A stretch of DNA of 64,000 bases, taken from NCBI GenBank assembly GCA_965220825.1, contig OZ244839.1, positions 868,001 through 932,000 of the forward strand, written 5' to 3'. The notes under the pieces were generated by a model. It saw nothing but the letters and a program-made list of their open reading frames with translations, made no database searches and was not told the origin of the DNA. Source of the stretch: G965220825 sp965220825 (lineage in GTDB: Bacteria > Pseudomonadota > Alphaproteobacteria > UBA828). Numbering within the stretch: position 1 is the first letter of the stretch; every line of letters begins with the position of its first letter. The position numbers and the translations under genes are program-made. Below, in pieces: positions 32,894 to 42,205 of the stretch.

Positions 32894-33946
32894 ATGATCT
32901 GGCATTGCTTGCGAAAGGGAGCGTTCGCACTTTCGGCCCTGCTGGCGCTCGGTGCGCTGACGGCGGGTACCGTGGGCGCGAAGGAAACGGTGCGGCTCGC
33001 GCATTTCAGTTGGCCGGGATACGGCTTTCTTTACATCGCGCAGGAGAAGGGCTTCGCACCCAACATCGAGATCGAGTTCTCCATCATCGAGGATCCGGTG
33101 CAATCCTTCGGCCTTCTGGCTTCGGGCCAGTTGGATGTCGTGACCAGCACCATCGAGTTCGGCCCCGTGGCTGCCGCCGAGGACATGCCGGTCAAGCTGC
33201 TCGGCCTCACCAATCTGGGCTATGGCTCCGACCGCATCATCGTCCACCCGGATATCAAGACGCCCGAGGACCTGCGCGGCAAGAAGGTCGCCGTGCTCGA
33301 AGGCGCGCTCTCCCAGATCTACATGGCGATCTGGCTGGAGCAGCAGGGCATCGCCTGGGACGAGGTGGAGATGGTGAACCTGATCGCGGGCGACGCCACG
33401 GCTTCCATGATCAGCGGCCAGATTGCCGCCGCCGAACTCTGGGACCCGTACGGCGCCCAGGTGCTGGCCGAGCTGCCCGGCGCGCGGGAGCTCAGCAACT
33501 CGCGCGAGGAATACTGGCTCAAGGAAGCGCTGATCGCCGACGCAATCTTCGCGACCGACGAGATGATCCAGAATCGCCGGGAGGTTCTTCTCGAACTCAT
33601 GGAAGCGCGCTACCGCGCCGTGGAATGGTGGCGGAAGAACAGCGCCGAGGGCAACCAGATCATCGCCGAGGCCATGCAGTTCAGCGTGGCGGACGTGGAA
33701 TCCATCCTTGGCGGCGTGAACAACCCCGAGGACGGCACGCTCTACATGTACAGCCTGGAGGAATCGGCGCGCTTCTGCGGCGTGGCCGACGGCGATCCCC
33801 CCTTCGGCCAGCGCAACGGCCAGATCTACGACCACTGGAAACTGACCAACGACTGGTGGATCAAGTTCGGCCTGATGACCGGCGATGCCGACCCGGCCAA
33901 GGGTATCGACTGCTCCATCCTGAAGGACACCAGCGCCAAGGGATGA
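32894..33946 (+). CDS. NitT/TauT-family periplasmic substrate-binding protein
   Basis: 350 aa with a signal peptide (GAFALSALLALGALTAGTVGA) and an NMT1/TauA-type binding domain: VRLAHFSWPGYGFLYIAQEK, LASGQLDVVTSTIEFGPVAA, LRGKKVAVLEGALSQIYMA and MISGQIAAAELWDPYGAQV. The C-terminal region EESARFCGVADGDPPFGQRN is unusual for sulfonate binders and may reflect a different ligand; I cannot name it. A GGGAGACG Shine-Dalgarno precedes the ATG. It is the last gene of the operon, which closes 30 bases later with a strong terminator. Confidence 0.87.
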   Translation: MIWHCLRKGAFALSALLALGALTAGTVGAKETVRLAHFSWPGYGFLYIAQEKGFAPNIEIEFSIIEDPVQSFGLLASGQLDVVTSTIEFGPVAAAEDMPVKLLGLTNLGYGSDRIIVHPDIKTPEDLRGKKVAVLEGALSQIYMAIWLEQQGIAWDEVEMVNLIAGDATASMISGQIAAAELWDPYGAQVLAELPGARELSNSREEYWLKEALIADAIFATDEMIQNRREVLLELMEARYRAVEWWRKNSAEGNQIIAEAMQFSVADVESILGGVNNPEDGTLYMYSLEESARFCGVADGDPPFGQRNGQIYDHWKLTNDWWIKFGLMTGDADPAKGIDCSILKDTSAKG

Positions 33947-33976
33947 AGACGGGCGGCCGTACCATTCGATAGGCGA

Positions 33977-34006
33977 GGCGCGGGCCGGGAGGCCCGCGCC
34001 TTTTTT
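33977..34006 (+). terminator. Rho-independent terminator of the monooxygenase/ABC operon
   Basis: GGCGCGGGCC (33977-33986) and GGCCCGCGCC (33991-34000) form a perfect 10-bp stem with a GGGA loop, directly followed by six T residues. It is the clearest intrinsic terminator in the window and marks the end of the operon that starts with the Lrp-type regulator. Confidence 0.93.
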
Positions 34007-34109
34007 CACCGATCAATACCGCAACACCAGGCGGTAGAGCCGCAACAGTGGCCGCCGTTATCGGAGAGTCCGATCGGGTGTCGTGCTTCGCGATCCTTTC
34101 GCCGAACAC

Positions 34110-35450
34110 CTATTCCGCAGCCCGACGCTCTCCCGCCAGGACGACATCCACCTCGCCGAGAATAGTGTCCAGAATCGTGATCCCCTCCCGGATCCCGTCC
34201 GCGTCGATACAGAGCGGCGGGCCGATCAGAAGGCCGTTGAGGGCGAGCCGCAACTCGAGACCGTGCTCGAGCGCCCGGCGCTTGATCAGATCGTTCACCG
34301 CGGCGTGGTTCGGCGCGGTCGAGAACGGCGCATCGCTCTCCGGCTCGCCGGTCAGTTCGATGGCGCCCAACAGGCCGAGCGAGCGCACGTCCGAGACACA
34401 TGGATGGTGCGCCTGGAGCTCCGCGAAGCCCTCGGCAAGCACGTCGCCCATCCGGGCCGCGTTTTCGATCAACCCTTCGTCCCTGTAGACCTCCAGTGCC
34501 GCGGACGCCGCCGCGCAGGCGATGGGGTTCGCCGTCTGGGTCGAGCCCACGGGGAACCACTGGTCGTCGAAACGAGCGGCGACATGGGGCCGCATGAGCA
34601 CCGCGCCCATGGGGACATAGCCCGAGGTGATGCCCTTGGAGACCGCCATCAGGTCCGGCACCACATCCCAATGTTCGATGCCGAACCAGCGCCCGGTGCG
34701 TCCGAAGCCGGTGATCACTTCGTCCGCGATGAGCAGGATGCCGTGGCGGTCGCAGATCTCGCGGAGGATCGCGAAATAGCCGGGCGGCGGCTTGATCCCC
34801 CCGCTCGCCGCCGTCATGGGCTCGACGATGATGGCGGCGATCTGGTCCGCGCCCTCACGCTCGACGACCTCCTCCACGCTTCGCGCGCACTGCAGCTCGC
34901 AGCCCGGATAGGAGAGTGCAAACGGGCAGCGGTGGCAGTAGGGGTCCAGGAAGCGGACGATATTGGGGTGGTCGTATCCCACGGCAAGCCGCCGCGGATC
35001 GCCGCTTGCGGAGAGCGAGCCCGACGTGGTGCCGTGATAGGAGCGGTATTTCGCGAGAATCTTCCGCCGGCCCGTCACCAGCCGGGCGACGGTCATGGCG
35101 ATCTCGGTCGCCTCGCTGCCGCTGCCGGTGAAGAACGCCGTCTGAATGTCGCCGGGCGCGACCTCGGCAAGCTGGCGGCCGAGCCGCTCCCGCGCCTCGG
35201 TCGTGTGGTGCGGGCCGATATAGCAGAGCCGGCCCGCCTGCTCCTGGATGGCCGCCACCACCTTGGGATGCTGGTAACCGAGATTGACGTTCACGAGCTG
35301 CGACGAGAAATCCAGATAACGCTTGCCCTCCGTGTCGTAGAAATAGGCGCCCTCGCCGCGCCCCATTTCGATCGGCGGATCGATCGCGTTCTGTGCGGCC
35401 CATGGAACGATGTCGTAGCGCCGGTTGGCGCGCGCCGCCGGCTGGCTCAT
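34110..35450 (-). CDS. Class III PLP-dependent aminotransferase
   Basis: 446-aa omega-aminotransferase-type enzyme. Features in order: GAYFYDTEGKRYLDF, the PLP phosphate loop TGSGSEATEIAM, YRSYHGTTSGSLSASG, DEVITGFGRTGRWFG and the PLP lysine in AVSKGITSGYVPMGA. A cysteine-bearing insert (YCHRCPFALSYPGCEL) typical of the taurine/beta-alanine-pyruvate and related branches is present. Function is transfer of an amino group from an amine or omega-amino acid to a keto acid; the donor is unknown. It converges on the monooxygenase/transporter operon and is 47 bases downstream of the canonical RidA gene, likely one transcript. Confidence 0.9.
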   Translation of the reverse strand: MSQPAARANRRYDIVPWAAQNAIDPPIEMGRGEGAYFYDTEGKRYLDFSSQLVNVNLGYQHPKVVAAIQEQAGRLCYIGPHHTTEARERLGRQLAEVAPGDIQTAFFTGSGSEATEIAMTVARLVTGRRKILAKYRSYHGTTSGSLSASGDPRRLAVGYDHPNIVRFLDPYCHRCPFALSYPGCELQCARSVEEVVEREGADQIAAIIVEPMTAASGGIKPPPGYFAILREICDRHGILLIADEVITGFGRTGRWFGIEHWDVVPDLMAVSKGITSGYVPMGAVLMRPHVAARFDDQWFPVGSTQTANPIACAAASAALEVYRDEGLIENAARMGDVLAEGFAELQAHHPCVSDVRSLGLLGAIELTGEPESDAPFSTAPNHAAVNDLIKRRALEHGLELRLALNGLLIGPPLCIDADGIREGITILDTILGEVDVVLAGERRAAE

Positions 35451-35497
35451 GGCTCTACCCTCTCTGATTGCAAAGCGCCCTCCCGGCGCTGACGCCG

Positions 35498-35845
35498 CTA
35501 GCGCGCGGCCACGACCATGATTTCCACCGTATAGCGCGGCGACGCAAGCTTGCTCTCGACACAGGCCCGACAGGGCGGGTTGTCCGTATCCACCCACGCA
35601 TCCCATATGGCGTTCATCTCGTTGAAGGTCGCGATGTCGGAGAGCCAGATGGTCGCGGTAAGCAGCTTCTCCTTCGAGGAGCCGGCTCTCGCCAGCAGGG
35701 CGTCGATCTTGGCGAGGATCTGCCGGGTCTGACCGGCCACGTCCTGGTCCGTGTCGTCGGCCACCTGCCCGGCAAGATAGACCTTGTCGCCATGGGTGAC
35801 GGCCTGGCTCATGCGGGGTCCCTTGTCGAAACGTTCGATCGTCAC
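35498..35845 (-). CDS. RidA family enamine/imine deaminase
   Basis: 115-aa single-domain RidA/YjgF protein. It carries SQAVTHGDKVYLAGQVADD, the LLTATIWLSDIATFNEMNAI helix-strand unit, and CRACVESKLASPRYTVEI, whose arginine aligns with the catalytic Arg105 of E. coli RidA. It should therefore clear reactive enamines and imines, such as PLP-enzyme intermediates. GTG start at 35845 is chosen because GAGGAGA stands at ideal spacing; the open frame extends further upstream. Directly followed by the class III aminotransferase gene. Confidence 0.9.
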   Translation of the reverse strand: MTIERFDKGPRMSQAVTHGDKVYLAGQVADDTDQDVAGQTRQILAKIDALLARAGSSKEKLLTATIWLSDIATFNEMNAIWDAWVDTDNPPCRACVESKLASPRYTVEIMVVAAR

Positions 35846-36042
35846 GGTGCGTCTCCTCGGGCTGTTTCCGGTCTGCGTGACCGCCATCCTAGCGAGCAAA
35901 GCCTTCCGATGCAGCGCCCGCGCGCCCGCGGCCGCGCGGCACCATCGTGCCGCGCGTCGTCGTTACGGGGTGCACGCACCACCCGCCCTTCGTAAACAGG
36001 CCCTTCCTCCGGAGACCGCTCCATGGGCCGGAATGTTCCGGC

Positions 36043-36717
36043 TCAGAACGGAACGCCCACCGCGCGCGAGAGAAACGCCACGAAGTCCGCGCCTTTTCGC
36101 GCGATCTCGGCATAACGCTCCAGGAAATCGGAGCGGCAGGCATCCGCTTCCGCGAACCGCGCGATTGCGACGAAGTCCTTCCGCTTGAGATCTTCGATCA
36201 GGGGATGGGCGGGATCGAACCCGCGCGGCGGGCGCTTGAGCGCGGCGCCCGTCATCTCGAAGGTTTCCGCAAACCGCTCAGCCCCGACGATGCGGCTCCA
36301 TTGTTCGCCCTTCTCGTCCAGGGCGCGACGTATGTTTCCGAGCGCCGTCCCGTCGGGGTGCCAGACGCCGCAGCCGGCAAAGCAGCCATCCGGCTCGAGA
36401 TGGAGGTAGAAGCCCGGCGCATGGACATCCTTCCCCGCCGCATGGCGGAAGTGCGCTCCCACATTGGTCTTGTAGGGGGTCTTGTCCTTGGAGAAACGGA
36501 TGTCCCGATGGATGCGGAAGAGCGAGACGCCGTTGGGCCGCGGGTCCGCGTTGAAGTGAGGGCTGATCTCCGCCAGCGGTCCGGCGAACGCGGCGATGAA
36601 ATCCAGCATGGGGTCTCGCACGACCGCCCGGTAGCGCGCCTTGTTCTCCTCGAACCAAGGCCGCTCGTTGTTGGCCTTGAGCTCCCGCAGAAAGTCGAAC
36701 AGTGCCGGACCGATCAT
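36043..36717 (-). CDS. DUF2461 family protein
   Basis: 224 aa, DUF2461 family, of unknown biochemical role. Visible family marks: ALFDFLRELKANNERPWFEE at the N-terminus, the RIHRDIRFSKDKTPYKTNVG motif, HLEPDGCFAGCGVWHPDG, and a final RAVGVPF. The start is ATG 36717, preceded by GGGGAGGAG; a longer frame upstream lacks conservation. No operon partner is obvious: the RidA gene is about 200 bases away on the same strand, and the formate dehydrogenase operon diverges across 246 bases that contain no gene I can recognise. Confidence 0.87.
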   Translation of the reverse strand: MIGPALFDFLRELKANNERPWFEENKARYRAVVRDPMLDFIAAFAGPLAEISPHFNADPRPNGVSLFRIHRDIRFSKDKTPYKTNVGAHFRHAAGKDVHAPGFYLHLEPDGCFAGCGVWHPDGTALGNIRRALDEKGEQWSRIVGAERFAETFEMTGAALKRPPRGFDPAHPLIEDLKRKDFVAIARFAEADACRSDFLERYAEIARKGADFVAFLSRAVGVPF

Positions 36718-36963
36718 CCGCTCCTCCCCAATGCCGAGCCCCCCACAACCCCTTGGGATGACCCGAAACACGCCCAACACGGCGACCCTATCGCCAAGTC
36801 GGATACCGCGCGAAATGCAAATGCACAAACGCCCGTCCGGTACGCAGGTTCATACTCTCCCGGTCTGGTGCTTTTCAGCCGGAACGCGGCTGGATTGCGT
36901 TTTACACCAGCCGGTCAATCTGGCAGGTTGCCGGCGGTTCGGCGGCGAAAGGCGTGGGCGGCA

Positions 36964-38658
36964 GTGGCGCAGGAGATTCAGAGACTCGGGCATCCCGGCA
37001 AGGGCCGGCGTAAGGCGCGCTATATCGACAAGGGGCGACAGACCGAGCCACAGGCGGTGGACGAGGTACGCGGCCTGCTGGGCGATGCGCCGCGAAGACG
37101 CGACCTTCTGATCGAGCATCTCCACGTGATCCAGGACAGCCAAGGCCATCTCTCGGCCCGCCACCTGGCCGCGCTGGCGGCCGAGATGCGGCTTTCCATG
37201 GCCGAAGTCTACGAAGTCGCCACCTTCTACGCCCATTTCGACGTGGTGATGGAGGGCGAAGACCCGCCCGCGCCGCTCACGGTGCGGGTCTGCGACAGCC
37301 TGACCTGCGAATGTTTCGGCGCGGACGAACTGCTCGCCCGCCTTCCCGCCGCTGCGGGAAGCGCCGTGCGCGTGGTGCGCGCGCCCTGCATGGGGCGCTG
37401 CGAAGACGCGCCGGTGGTCGAGGTGGGCCACCGCCACGTCCTTGCCGCGACGGAAGAGTCCGTCCTCGCATGCGTCCGAAGCGGCGAGCATGAAGCGCTT
37501 GTGCCGCCCTATATCGATTTCAAGAAATATGTGAGCGGTGGTGGATACGACGTTCTCAACAAATGTATTTCCGGAGAGCGCTCCGCAGAAGACGTGATCG
37601 GCGCCCTGGAAGACAGCGGGCTCAAGGGCATGGGTGGGGCGGGTTTCCCCGCCGGGAGGAAGTGGCGTTTCGTCCGCGCCGAAACCGGCCCCCGGCTCAT
37701 GGCCGTCAACGCGGACGAGGGCGAACCGGGCACCATCAAGGACCGGGTCTATATGGAACAGGACCCGCACCGTTTCCTTGAAGGAGCGCTGATCGCCGGC
37801 TGGGCCGTGGAAGCGGCGGAATGCTACATCTACCTCCGTGACGAATACCCCGGCATCCGCGCGGTGTTGCAGCGGGAGATCGAGAAACTCGACGAGGCGG
37901 GCCTCACGGCTTCCACGAAGCTCATCCTGCGCCGAGGCGCCGGCGCCTATATCTGCGGCGAGGAATCCGCGATGCTCGAGAGTATCGAGGGCAAGCGCGG
38001 CGAGCCGCGGCACAAGCCGCCTTTCCCGTCCCAGGTCGGCCTCTGGGGTCGCCCCACCCTCATCAACAATGTGGAAACGCTCCACTGGATCCGGGATATC
38101 CTCGAGCGCGGGCCGGGCTGGTTCTCCGAAGAAGGGCGGAACGGGCGCAGCGGACTGCGGAGCTTCTCCGTCTCCGGCAGGGTGAAGGAGCCCGGAGTGA
38201 AGCTCGCGCCTGCCGGCATCACCATGAACGAACTGCTGGCCGAATATTGCGGCGGCATGGCGGACGGCTACCGCTTCAAGGCCTATCTGCCGGGCGGCGC
38301 CTCGGGTGGCATCCTGCCGGCTTCGATGGCGGACATCCCACTGGATTTCGGCACGCTGGAAGCCCATGGCTGCTTCATCGGCTCGGCGGCCATCGTGGTA
38401 CTCTCGGACAAGGACGACCTCAAGCGCGCGGCGCTCAACCTGATGCGGTTCTTCGAGGACGAAAGCTGCGGCCAGTGCACCCCCTGCCGGGTGGGCACGG
38501 AGAAAGCCGCCGTCCTGATGAGCGGCGACCGCTGGGACCCGGCGCTCCTGCGCGAGCTCAGCGGCGCGATGGCGGACGCCTCCATCTGCGGCCTGGGTCA
38601 GGCAGCGCCCAACCCCCTCCTCTCGATCCTGCGCTACTTCCCGGAAGAACTCTCATGA
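36964..38658 (+). CDS. NAD-dependent formate dehydrogenase, fused gamma-beta subunit (NuoE-NuoF type)
   Basis: 564-aa fusion of two complex-I-like modules. Residues 30-170 are the NuoE/FdsG thioredoxin-fold domain with 2Fe-2S ligands C110, C115, C142 and C146 (CDSLTC, CMGRC). From about 180 the NuoF/FdsB part follows: GMGGAGFPAGRKW (FMN/NADH), NADEGEPGTIKDR, GAYICGEESAML, and the 4Fe-4S motif ESCGQCTPCRVG. It accepts electrons from the catalytic subunit and reduces NAD. Start GTG 36964 is a best guess; longer upstream reading is not conserved. The stop overlaps the catalytic subunit gene as ATGA. Confidence 0.9.
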   Translation: MAQEIQRLGHPGKGRRKARYIDKGRQTEPQAVDEVRGLLGDAPRRRDLLIEHLHVIQDSQGHLSARHLAALAAEMRLSMAEVYEVATFYAHFDVVMEGEDPPAPLTVRVCDSLTCECFGADELLARLPAAAGSAVRVVRAPCMGRCEDAPVVEVGHRHVLAATEESVLACVRSGEHEALVPPYIDFKKYVSGGGYDVLNKCISGERSAEDVIGALEDSGLKGMGGAGFPAGRKWRFVRAETGPRLMAVNADEGEPGTIKDRVYMEQDPHRFLEGALIAGWAVEAAECYIYLRDEYPGIRAVLQREIEKLDEAGLTASTKLILRRGAGAYICGEESAMLESIEGKRGEPRHKPPFPSQVGLWGRPTLINNVETLHWIRDILERGPGWFSEEGRNGRSGLRSFSVSGRVKEPGVKLAPAGITMNELLAEYCGGMADGYRFKAYLPGGASGGILPASMADIPLDFGTLEAHGCFIGSAAIVVLSDKDDLKRAALNLMRFFEDESCGQCTPCRVGTEKAAVLMSGDRWDPALLRELSGAMADASICGLGQAAPNPLLSILRYFPEELS

Positions 38659-41405
38659 GCGACTCCATTCGCTTCACCCTCGACGGCCGCGCCGCCACGG
38701 CGGCACCGGACGAAACCATCTGGCAAGTCGCGAAACGGCTAGGCATCGACCTGCCACATCTCTGCTACACGCCGGAGCCCGGATACCGGGCGGACGGCAA
38801 CTGCCGCGTATGCATGGTCGAGATCGAAGGCGAGCGGGTGCTGGCCGCCTCCTGCATTCGCAAGCCCGCGGAGGGCATGGTCGTCCGCACCGCGGGCGAA
38901 CGGGCGGTTCGCGCCCGCGACATGGTGATGGAACTCCTGCTGGCGGACCAGCCCCCGGTGGAATCGAGCCACGACCCGCGCTCCGAACTATGGGACTGGG
39001 CCGGAAAGATGGGACGCACCGCGAGCCGCTTTCCCGCGCGAGAGGCGCCGGCGCCCGATCTCAGCCACACGGCCATGGCGGTCAATCTCGACGCCTGCAT
39101 CCACTGTACGCGCTGCGTGCGCGCCTGCAGGGAGGTACAGGTCAACGACGTGATCGGCATGGCGGGACGCGGCGCCCGCAACAGAATCGTGTTCGATTTC
39201 GACGACCCCATGGGCGAGAGCAGCTGCGTCGCCTGCGGCGAGTGCGTCCAGGCCTGCCCCACCGGCGCGCTCATGCCGGCGGGCGATGCGGGCAAGGTGG
39301 AGCCCGCGAAGCAGGTCGAGAGCGTCTGCCCCTATTGCGGCGTCGGCTGCCAGCTCACCTTCAACGTCAAGGACAACAAGATCCTCTGGGTGGACGGGAA
39401 GGACGGCCCCGCCAACCAGAGCCGGCTCTGCGTCAAGGGCCGCTTCGGCTTCGATTACGTCTCCCATCCCCAACGGCTTACCGTTCCGCTGATCCGCCGC
39501 GAGGATGCGCCGAAGTCGGCCGACATCGATCTGGATCCTTCAAACCCCGGGAGCCACTTCCGGGAAGCCACCTGGGAAGAGGCCCTGGAAAAGGCGGCGG
39601 CGGGCTTTCGGCATATCCGGGACACACATGGAAGTGGTGCCCTCGCGGGCTTCGGCTCGGCCAAGGGCTCCAACGAGGAGGCCTATCTCTTCCAGAAGCT
39701 CGTGCGCGCGGGCTTCGGCACCAACAATGTGGACCATTGCACCCGGCTCTGCCATGCGTCTTCGGTGGCCGCGCTGCTGGAATGTATCGGCTCGGGAGCC
39801 GTCACCGCCACCTTCAACCAGGTGGAGCATTCGGATGTGGTCCTGGTGATCGGCGCGCAGCCCACCTCCAACCACCCGGTGGCCGCGACGTTCTTCAAGA
39901 ACGCGGCGAAGCGGGGCGCCAAGCTGATCGTGGCGGATCCGCGCGGCTCCGCCCTCACGCGCCACGCCAGCCACTTCCTCCAGTTCAAGCCGGGAACCGA
40001 CGTGGCGCTGCTGAATGCGCTGATGCACACCATCGTGGAGGAAGGCCTGTACGACCGGCAATATGTCCAGGCCCACACGGAAGGGTTCGAGGCGCTTCGC
40101 GACCATCTCAAGACCTACACGCCGGAGGCGATGGGGCCGATCTGCGGTATCGAGCCCGACCTGCTCCGCGAGGTCGCGCGGATTTACGGCAGCGCGGAGG
40201 CGGCGATCATCTTTTGGGGGATGGGTATCTCCCAGCACATACATGGCACGGACAATGCGCGCTGCCTCATCTCGCTCGCATTGATCTCCGGTCAGGTGGG
40301 GCGGCCGGGCACGGGCCTCCACCCCTTGCGCGGTCAGAACAACGTGCAGGGCGCATCGGACGCGGGCCTCATCCCCATGATGTATCCCGACTACACCCCG
40401 GTCGCGGAACCGGCCAACCGGGCGCGCTACGAAGCGTTCTGGGACGCCACGCTGGATCCGGCAAGCGGACTTACGGTGGTGGAGATCATGAACGCGGCCC
40501 ATGAAGGCGCGATCAAGGGCATGTATGTGATGGGTGAGAACCCGGCGATGTCCGATCCCAATCTGCGCCATGTGCGGGAGGCGCTGGCGAGCCTCGAACA
40601 CCTGGTCGTGCAGGAAATCTTCCTCACGGAGACCGCCTACCACGCGGATGTCGTGCTGCCGGCCACCGCCTGGCCCGAGAAAGACGGCACCGTCACCAAC
40701 ACCAACCGCCAGGTCCAGATGGGCCGCGCCGCGCTGGAAGCTCCGGGCGAGGTCAGGCCGGACTGGTGGATCATCCAGCAGATCGCCTGCCGTCTCGGGC
40801 TCGACTGGAACTATGCGGGCCCGGCGGACATCTTCGCCGAGATGAAGGGCTGCATGCCCTCCCTCGACAACATCACCTGGGACCGGCTCCGCGGCGAGGA
40901 CGCCGTGACCTATCCGTGCGAGGGCGAGGACATGCCGGGCCGGGACGTGATCTTCGGCGACGGCTATCCCACGCCCAGCGGGCGCGGCAAGCTGGTGCCG
41001 GCCGGTATCGTCCCGCCCGACGAGCAGCCGGACGATGCCTACCCCATGGTCCTGACCACGGGCCGGGTGCTGGAACATTGGCACAGCGGCGCCATGACCC
41101 GCCGCGCGTCGGTGCTTGACCATATCGAGCCGGAGGCGGTAGCCCATCTTGCGCCCGCCGAGCTCGACCGGCTCGGCATCGTCCCCGGTTCATCGATCAC
41201 CGTGGAGACGCGCCGCGGCGCCATCGGGCTTCGCGCCCGCGCCGATGCCGGGATTCCGGCCGGCGTGGTGTTCGTGCCCTTCTGCTTTGCCGAAGCCGCG
41301 GGCAACTTTCTCACCAACCCGGCGCTCGATCCGTTCGGCAAGATCCCCGAGTTCAAATATTGCGCCGCGCGGGTCTCGTCGGCCGGCGCCGAGGCGGCGG
41401 AATAG
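38655..41405 (+). CDS. fdsA: Formate dehydrogenase catalytic (alpha) subunit
   Basis: 916-aa molybdenum or tungsten bis-pterin enzyme, FdsA type. Order: N-terminal 2Fe-2S domain (LPHLCYTPEPGYRADGNCRV), His-Cys region, two 4Fe-4S motifs (CIHCTRCVRACREVQ and CVACGECVQACPTGAL), the proximal 4Fe-4S motif CPYCGVGCQL, then the pterin domains with the metal-ligand cysteine in VDHCTRLCHASSVAAL and the C-terminal TTGRVLEHWHSGAMTRR. Oxidises formate to CO2 and passes electrons to the fused partner. No fdsD or fdhD (sulfur-transfer chaperone) gene is adjacent. Translationally coupled to the upstream gene. Confidence 0.93.
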   Translation: MSDSIRFTLDGRAATAAPDETIWQVAKRLGIDLPHLCYTPEPGYRADGNCRVCMVEIEGERVLAASCIRKPAEGMVVRTAGERAVRARDMVMELLLADQPPVESSHDPRSELWDWAGKMGRTASRFPAREAPAPDLSHTAMAVNLDACIHCTRCVRACREVQVNDVIGMAGRGARNRIVFDFDDPMGESSCVACGECVQACPTGALMPAGDAGKVEPAKQVESVCPYCGVGCQLTFNVKDNKILWVDGKDGPANQSRLCVKGRFGFDYVSHPQRLTVPLIRREDAPKSADIDLDPSNPGSHFREATWEEALEKAAAGFRHIRDTHGSGALAGFGSAKGSNEEAYLFQKLVRAGFGTNNVDHCTRLCHASSVAALLECIGSGAVTATFNQVEHSDVVLVIGAQPTSNHPVAATFFKNAAKRGAKLIVADPRGSALTRHASHFLQFKPGTDVALLNALMHTIVEEGLYDRQYVQAHTEGFEALRDHLKTYTPEAMGPICGIEPDLLREVARIYGSAEAAIIFWGMGISQHIHGTDNARCLISLALISGQVGRPGTGLHPLRGQNNVQGASDAGLIPMMYPDYTPVAEPANRARYEAFWDATLDPASGLTVVEIMNAAHEGAIKGMYVMGENPAMSDPNLRHVREALASLEHLVVQEIFLTETAYHADVVLPATAWPEKDGTVTNTNRQVQMGRAALEAPGEVRPDWWIIQQIACRLGLDWNYAGPADIFAEMKGCMPSLDNITWDRLRGEDAVTYPCEGEDMPGRDVIFGDGYPTPSGRGKLVPAGIVPPDEQPDDAYPMVLTTGRVLEHWHSGAMTRRASVLDHIEPEAVAHLAPAELDRLGIVPGSSITVETRRGAIGLRARADAGIPAGVVFVPFCFAEAAGNFLTNPALDPFGKIPEFKYCAARVSSAGAEAAE

Positions 41406-42154
41406 CCCGCGAACCGGAATCGCGCCCGCCGGCCGAGGGCGCGCCCCTCGGCGAATCCTTGCGCGCCACGCTGACGGCGGGCATTTCCGGCGAAGCCGCG
41501 TGCGTCCTCATCGGCTTCAACTGGACCTATGTGGAGGGGCCGCGAGGCGCAGGGCTCTGCCAGACGCCGGCCCGCGGCAGCGCAGGCTGCCGGAGCCTGC
41601 CGGACGCAGGCCAGCATGTCGGTCGGCCTCTCGCCGCACTGGCGGCGCTCATCGCCTCCCGCAACCCGCTGGAGCGCGCGCTGGGTTTCGCCGCGGTCAA
41701 TGCCCACCACAACGCGGCGGAACTTGCGGGCGAGGGCTCGAACGGCCTGGACCTCTTGGACCGCGATACGCCGTCGGTGGTGGTGGGGCGCTTCCCGGGC
41801 ATCGCCCGCCACCTCCCCCGGGCACGTGTGATCGAGCGCGAACCGGAGCCGGGAGACTATCCCGAGGAGGCCGCCGAGACCTTGCTCCCCGATGCGTGCC
41901 AGATCGCCATCACCAGTGCGACGCTCGCGAACGGCTCCCTCCCCCGCCTGCTCGCGCTCGCGCGCGCGGACGCCTTGCGAATCCTTCTCGGCCCCGGCAC
42001 GCCGCTCTGCCCCGCGCTCTTCCCGTCAGGAATCGATGTGCTTTCGGGCCTCGTGGTGACTGACCGCTCCGGCGCGCGCCGCGCCATTGCTGAGGGCGGC
42101 GCCGTCCACGCCCTCCGCCCCTTCACCCGCATGGCGACACTCCGCGCGCCATAG
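41360..42154 (+). CDS. DUF364 (putative heavy-metal chelation domain) protein
   Basis: Up to 264 aa; DUF4213/DUF364 family. Family-like stretches are CVLIGFNWTYVEGPRGAGLC, FAAVNAHHNAAEL, VVVGRFPGIARHLP, VIEREPEPGDYPEEA and LLPDACQIAITSATLANGSL, with the ILLGPGTPLCPALFPSGIDV end. The only start in frame that overlaps fdsA is TTG 41360; a TTG near 41459, just before RATLTAGISG, would give a shorter protein, so the start is uncertain. Family members have been proposed to bind metals or pterin-like ligands, which would suit a place behind a metal-dependent formate dehydrogenase, but this is inference. Confidence 0.72.
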   Translation: MRRAGLVGRRRGGGIAREPESRPPAEGAPLGESLRATLTAGISGEAACVLIGFNWTYVEGPRGAGLCQTPARGSAGCRSLPDAGQHVGRPLAALAALIASRNPLERALGFAAVNAHHNAAELAGEGSNGLDLLDRDTPSVVVGRFPGIARHLPRARVIEREPEPGDYPEEAAETLLPDACQIAITSATLANGSLPRLLALARADALRILLGPGTPLCPALFPSGIDVLSGLVVTDRSGARRAIAEGGAVHALRPFTRMATLRAP

Positions 42155-42205
42155 CCGCAGCACCGGCGCAGACGACCCGCGGGTTGCAGAGAGGCGGCCC
42201 CCGCG

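Noticed and set aside
36718..36963. A possible molybdenum-cofactor riboswitch upstream of formate dehydrogenase
   Set aside because: There are small inverted repeats (GCTGG/CCAGC around 36890-36915) but I could not find the conserved core of the known motif.
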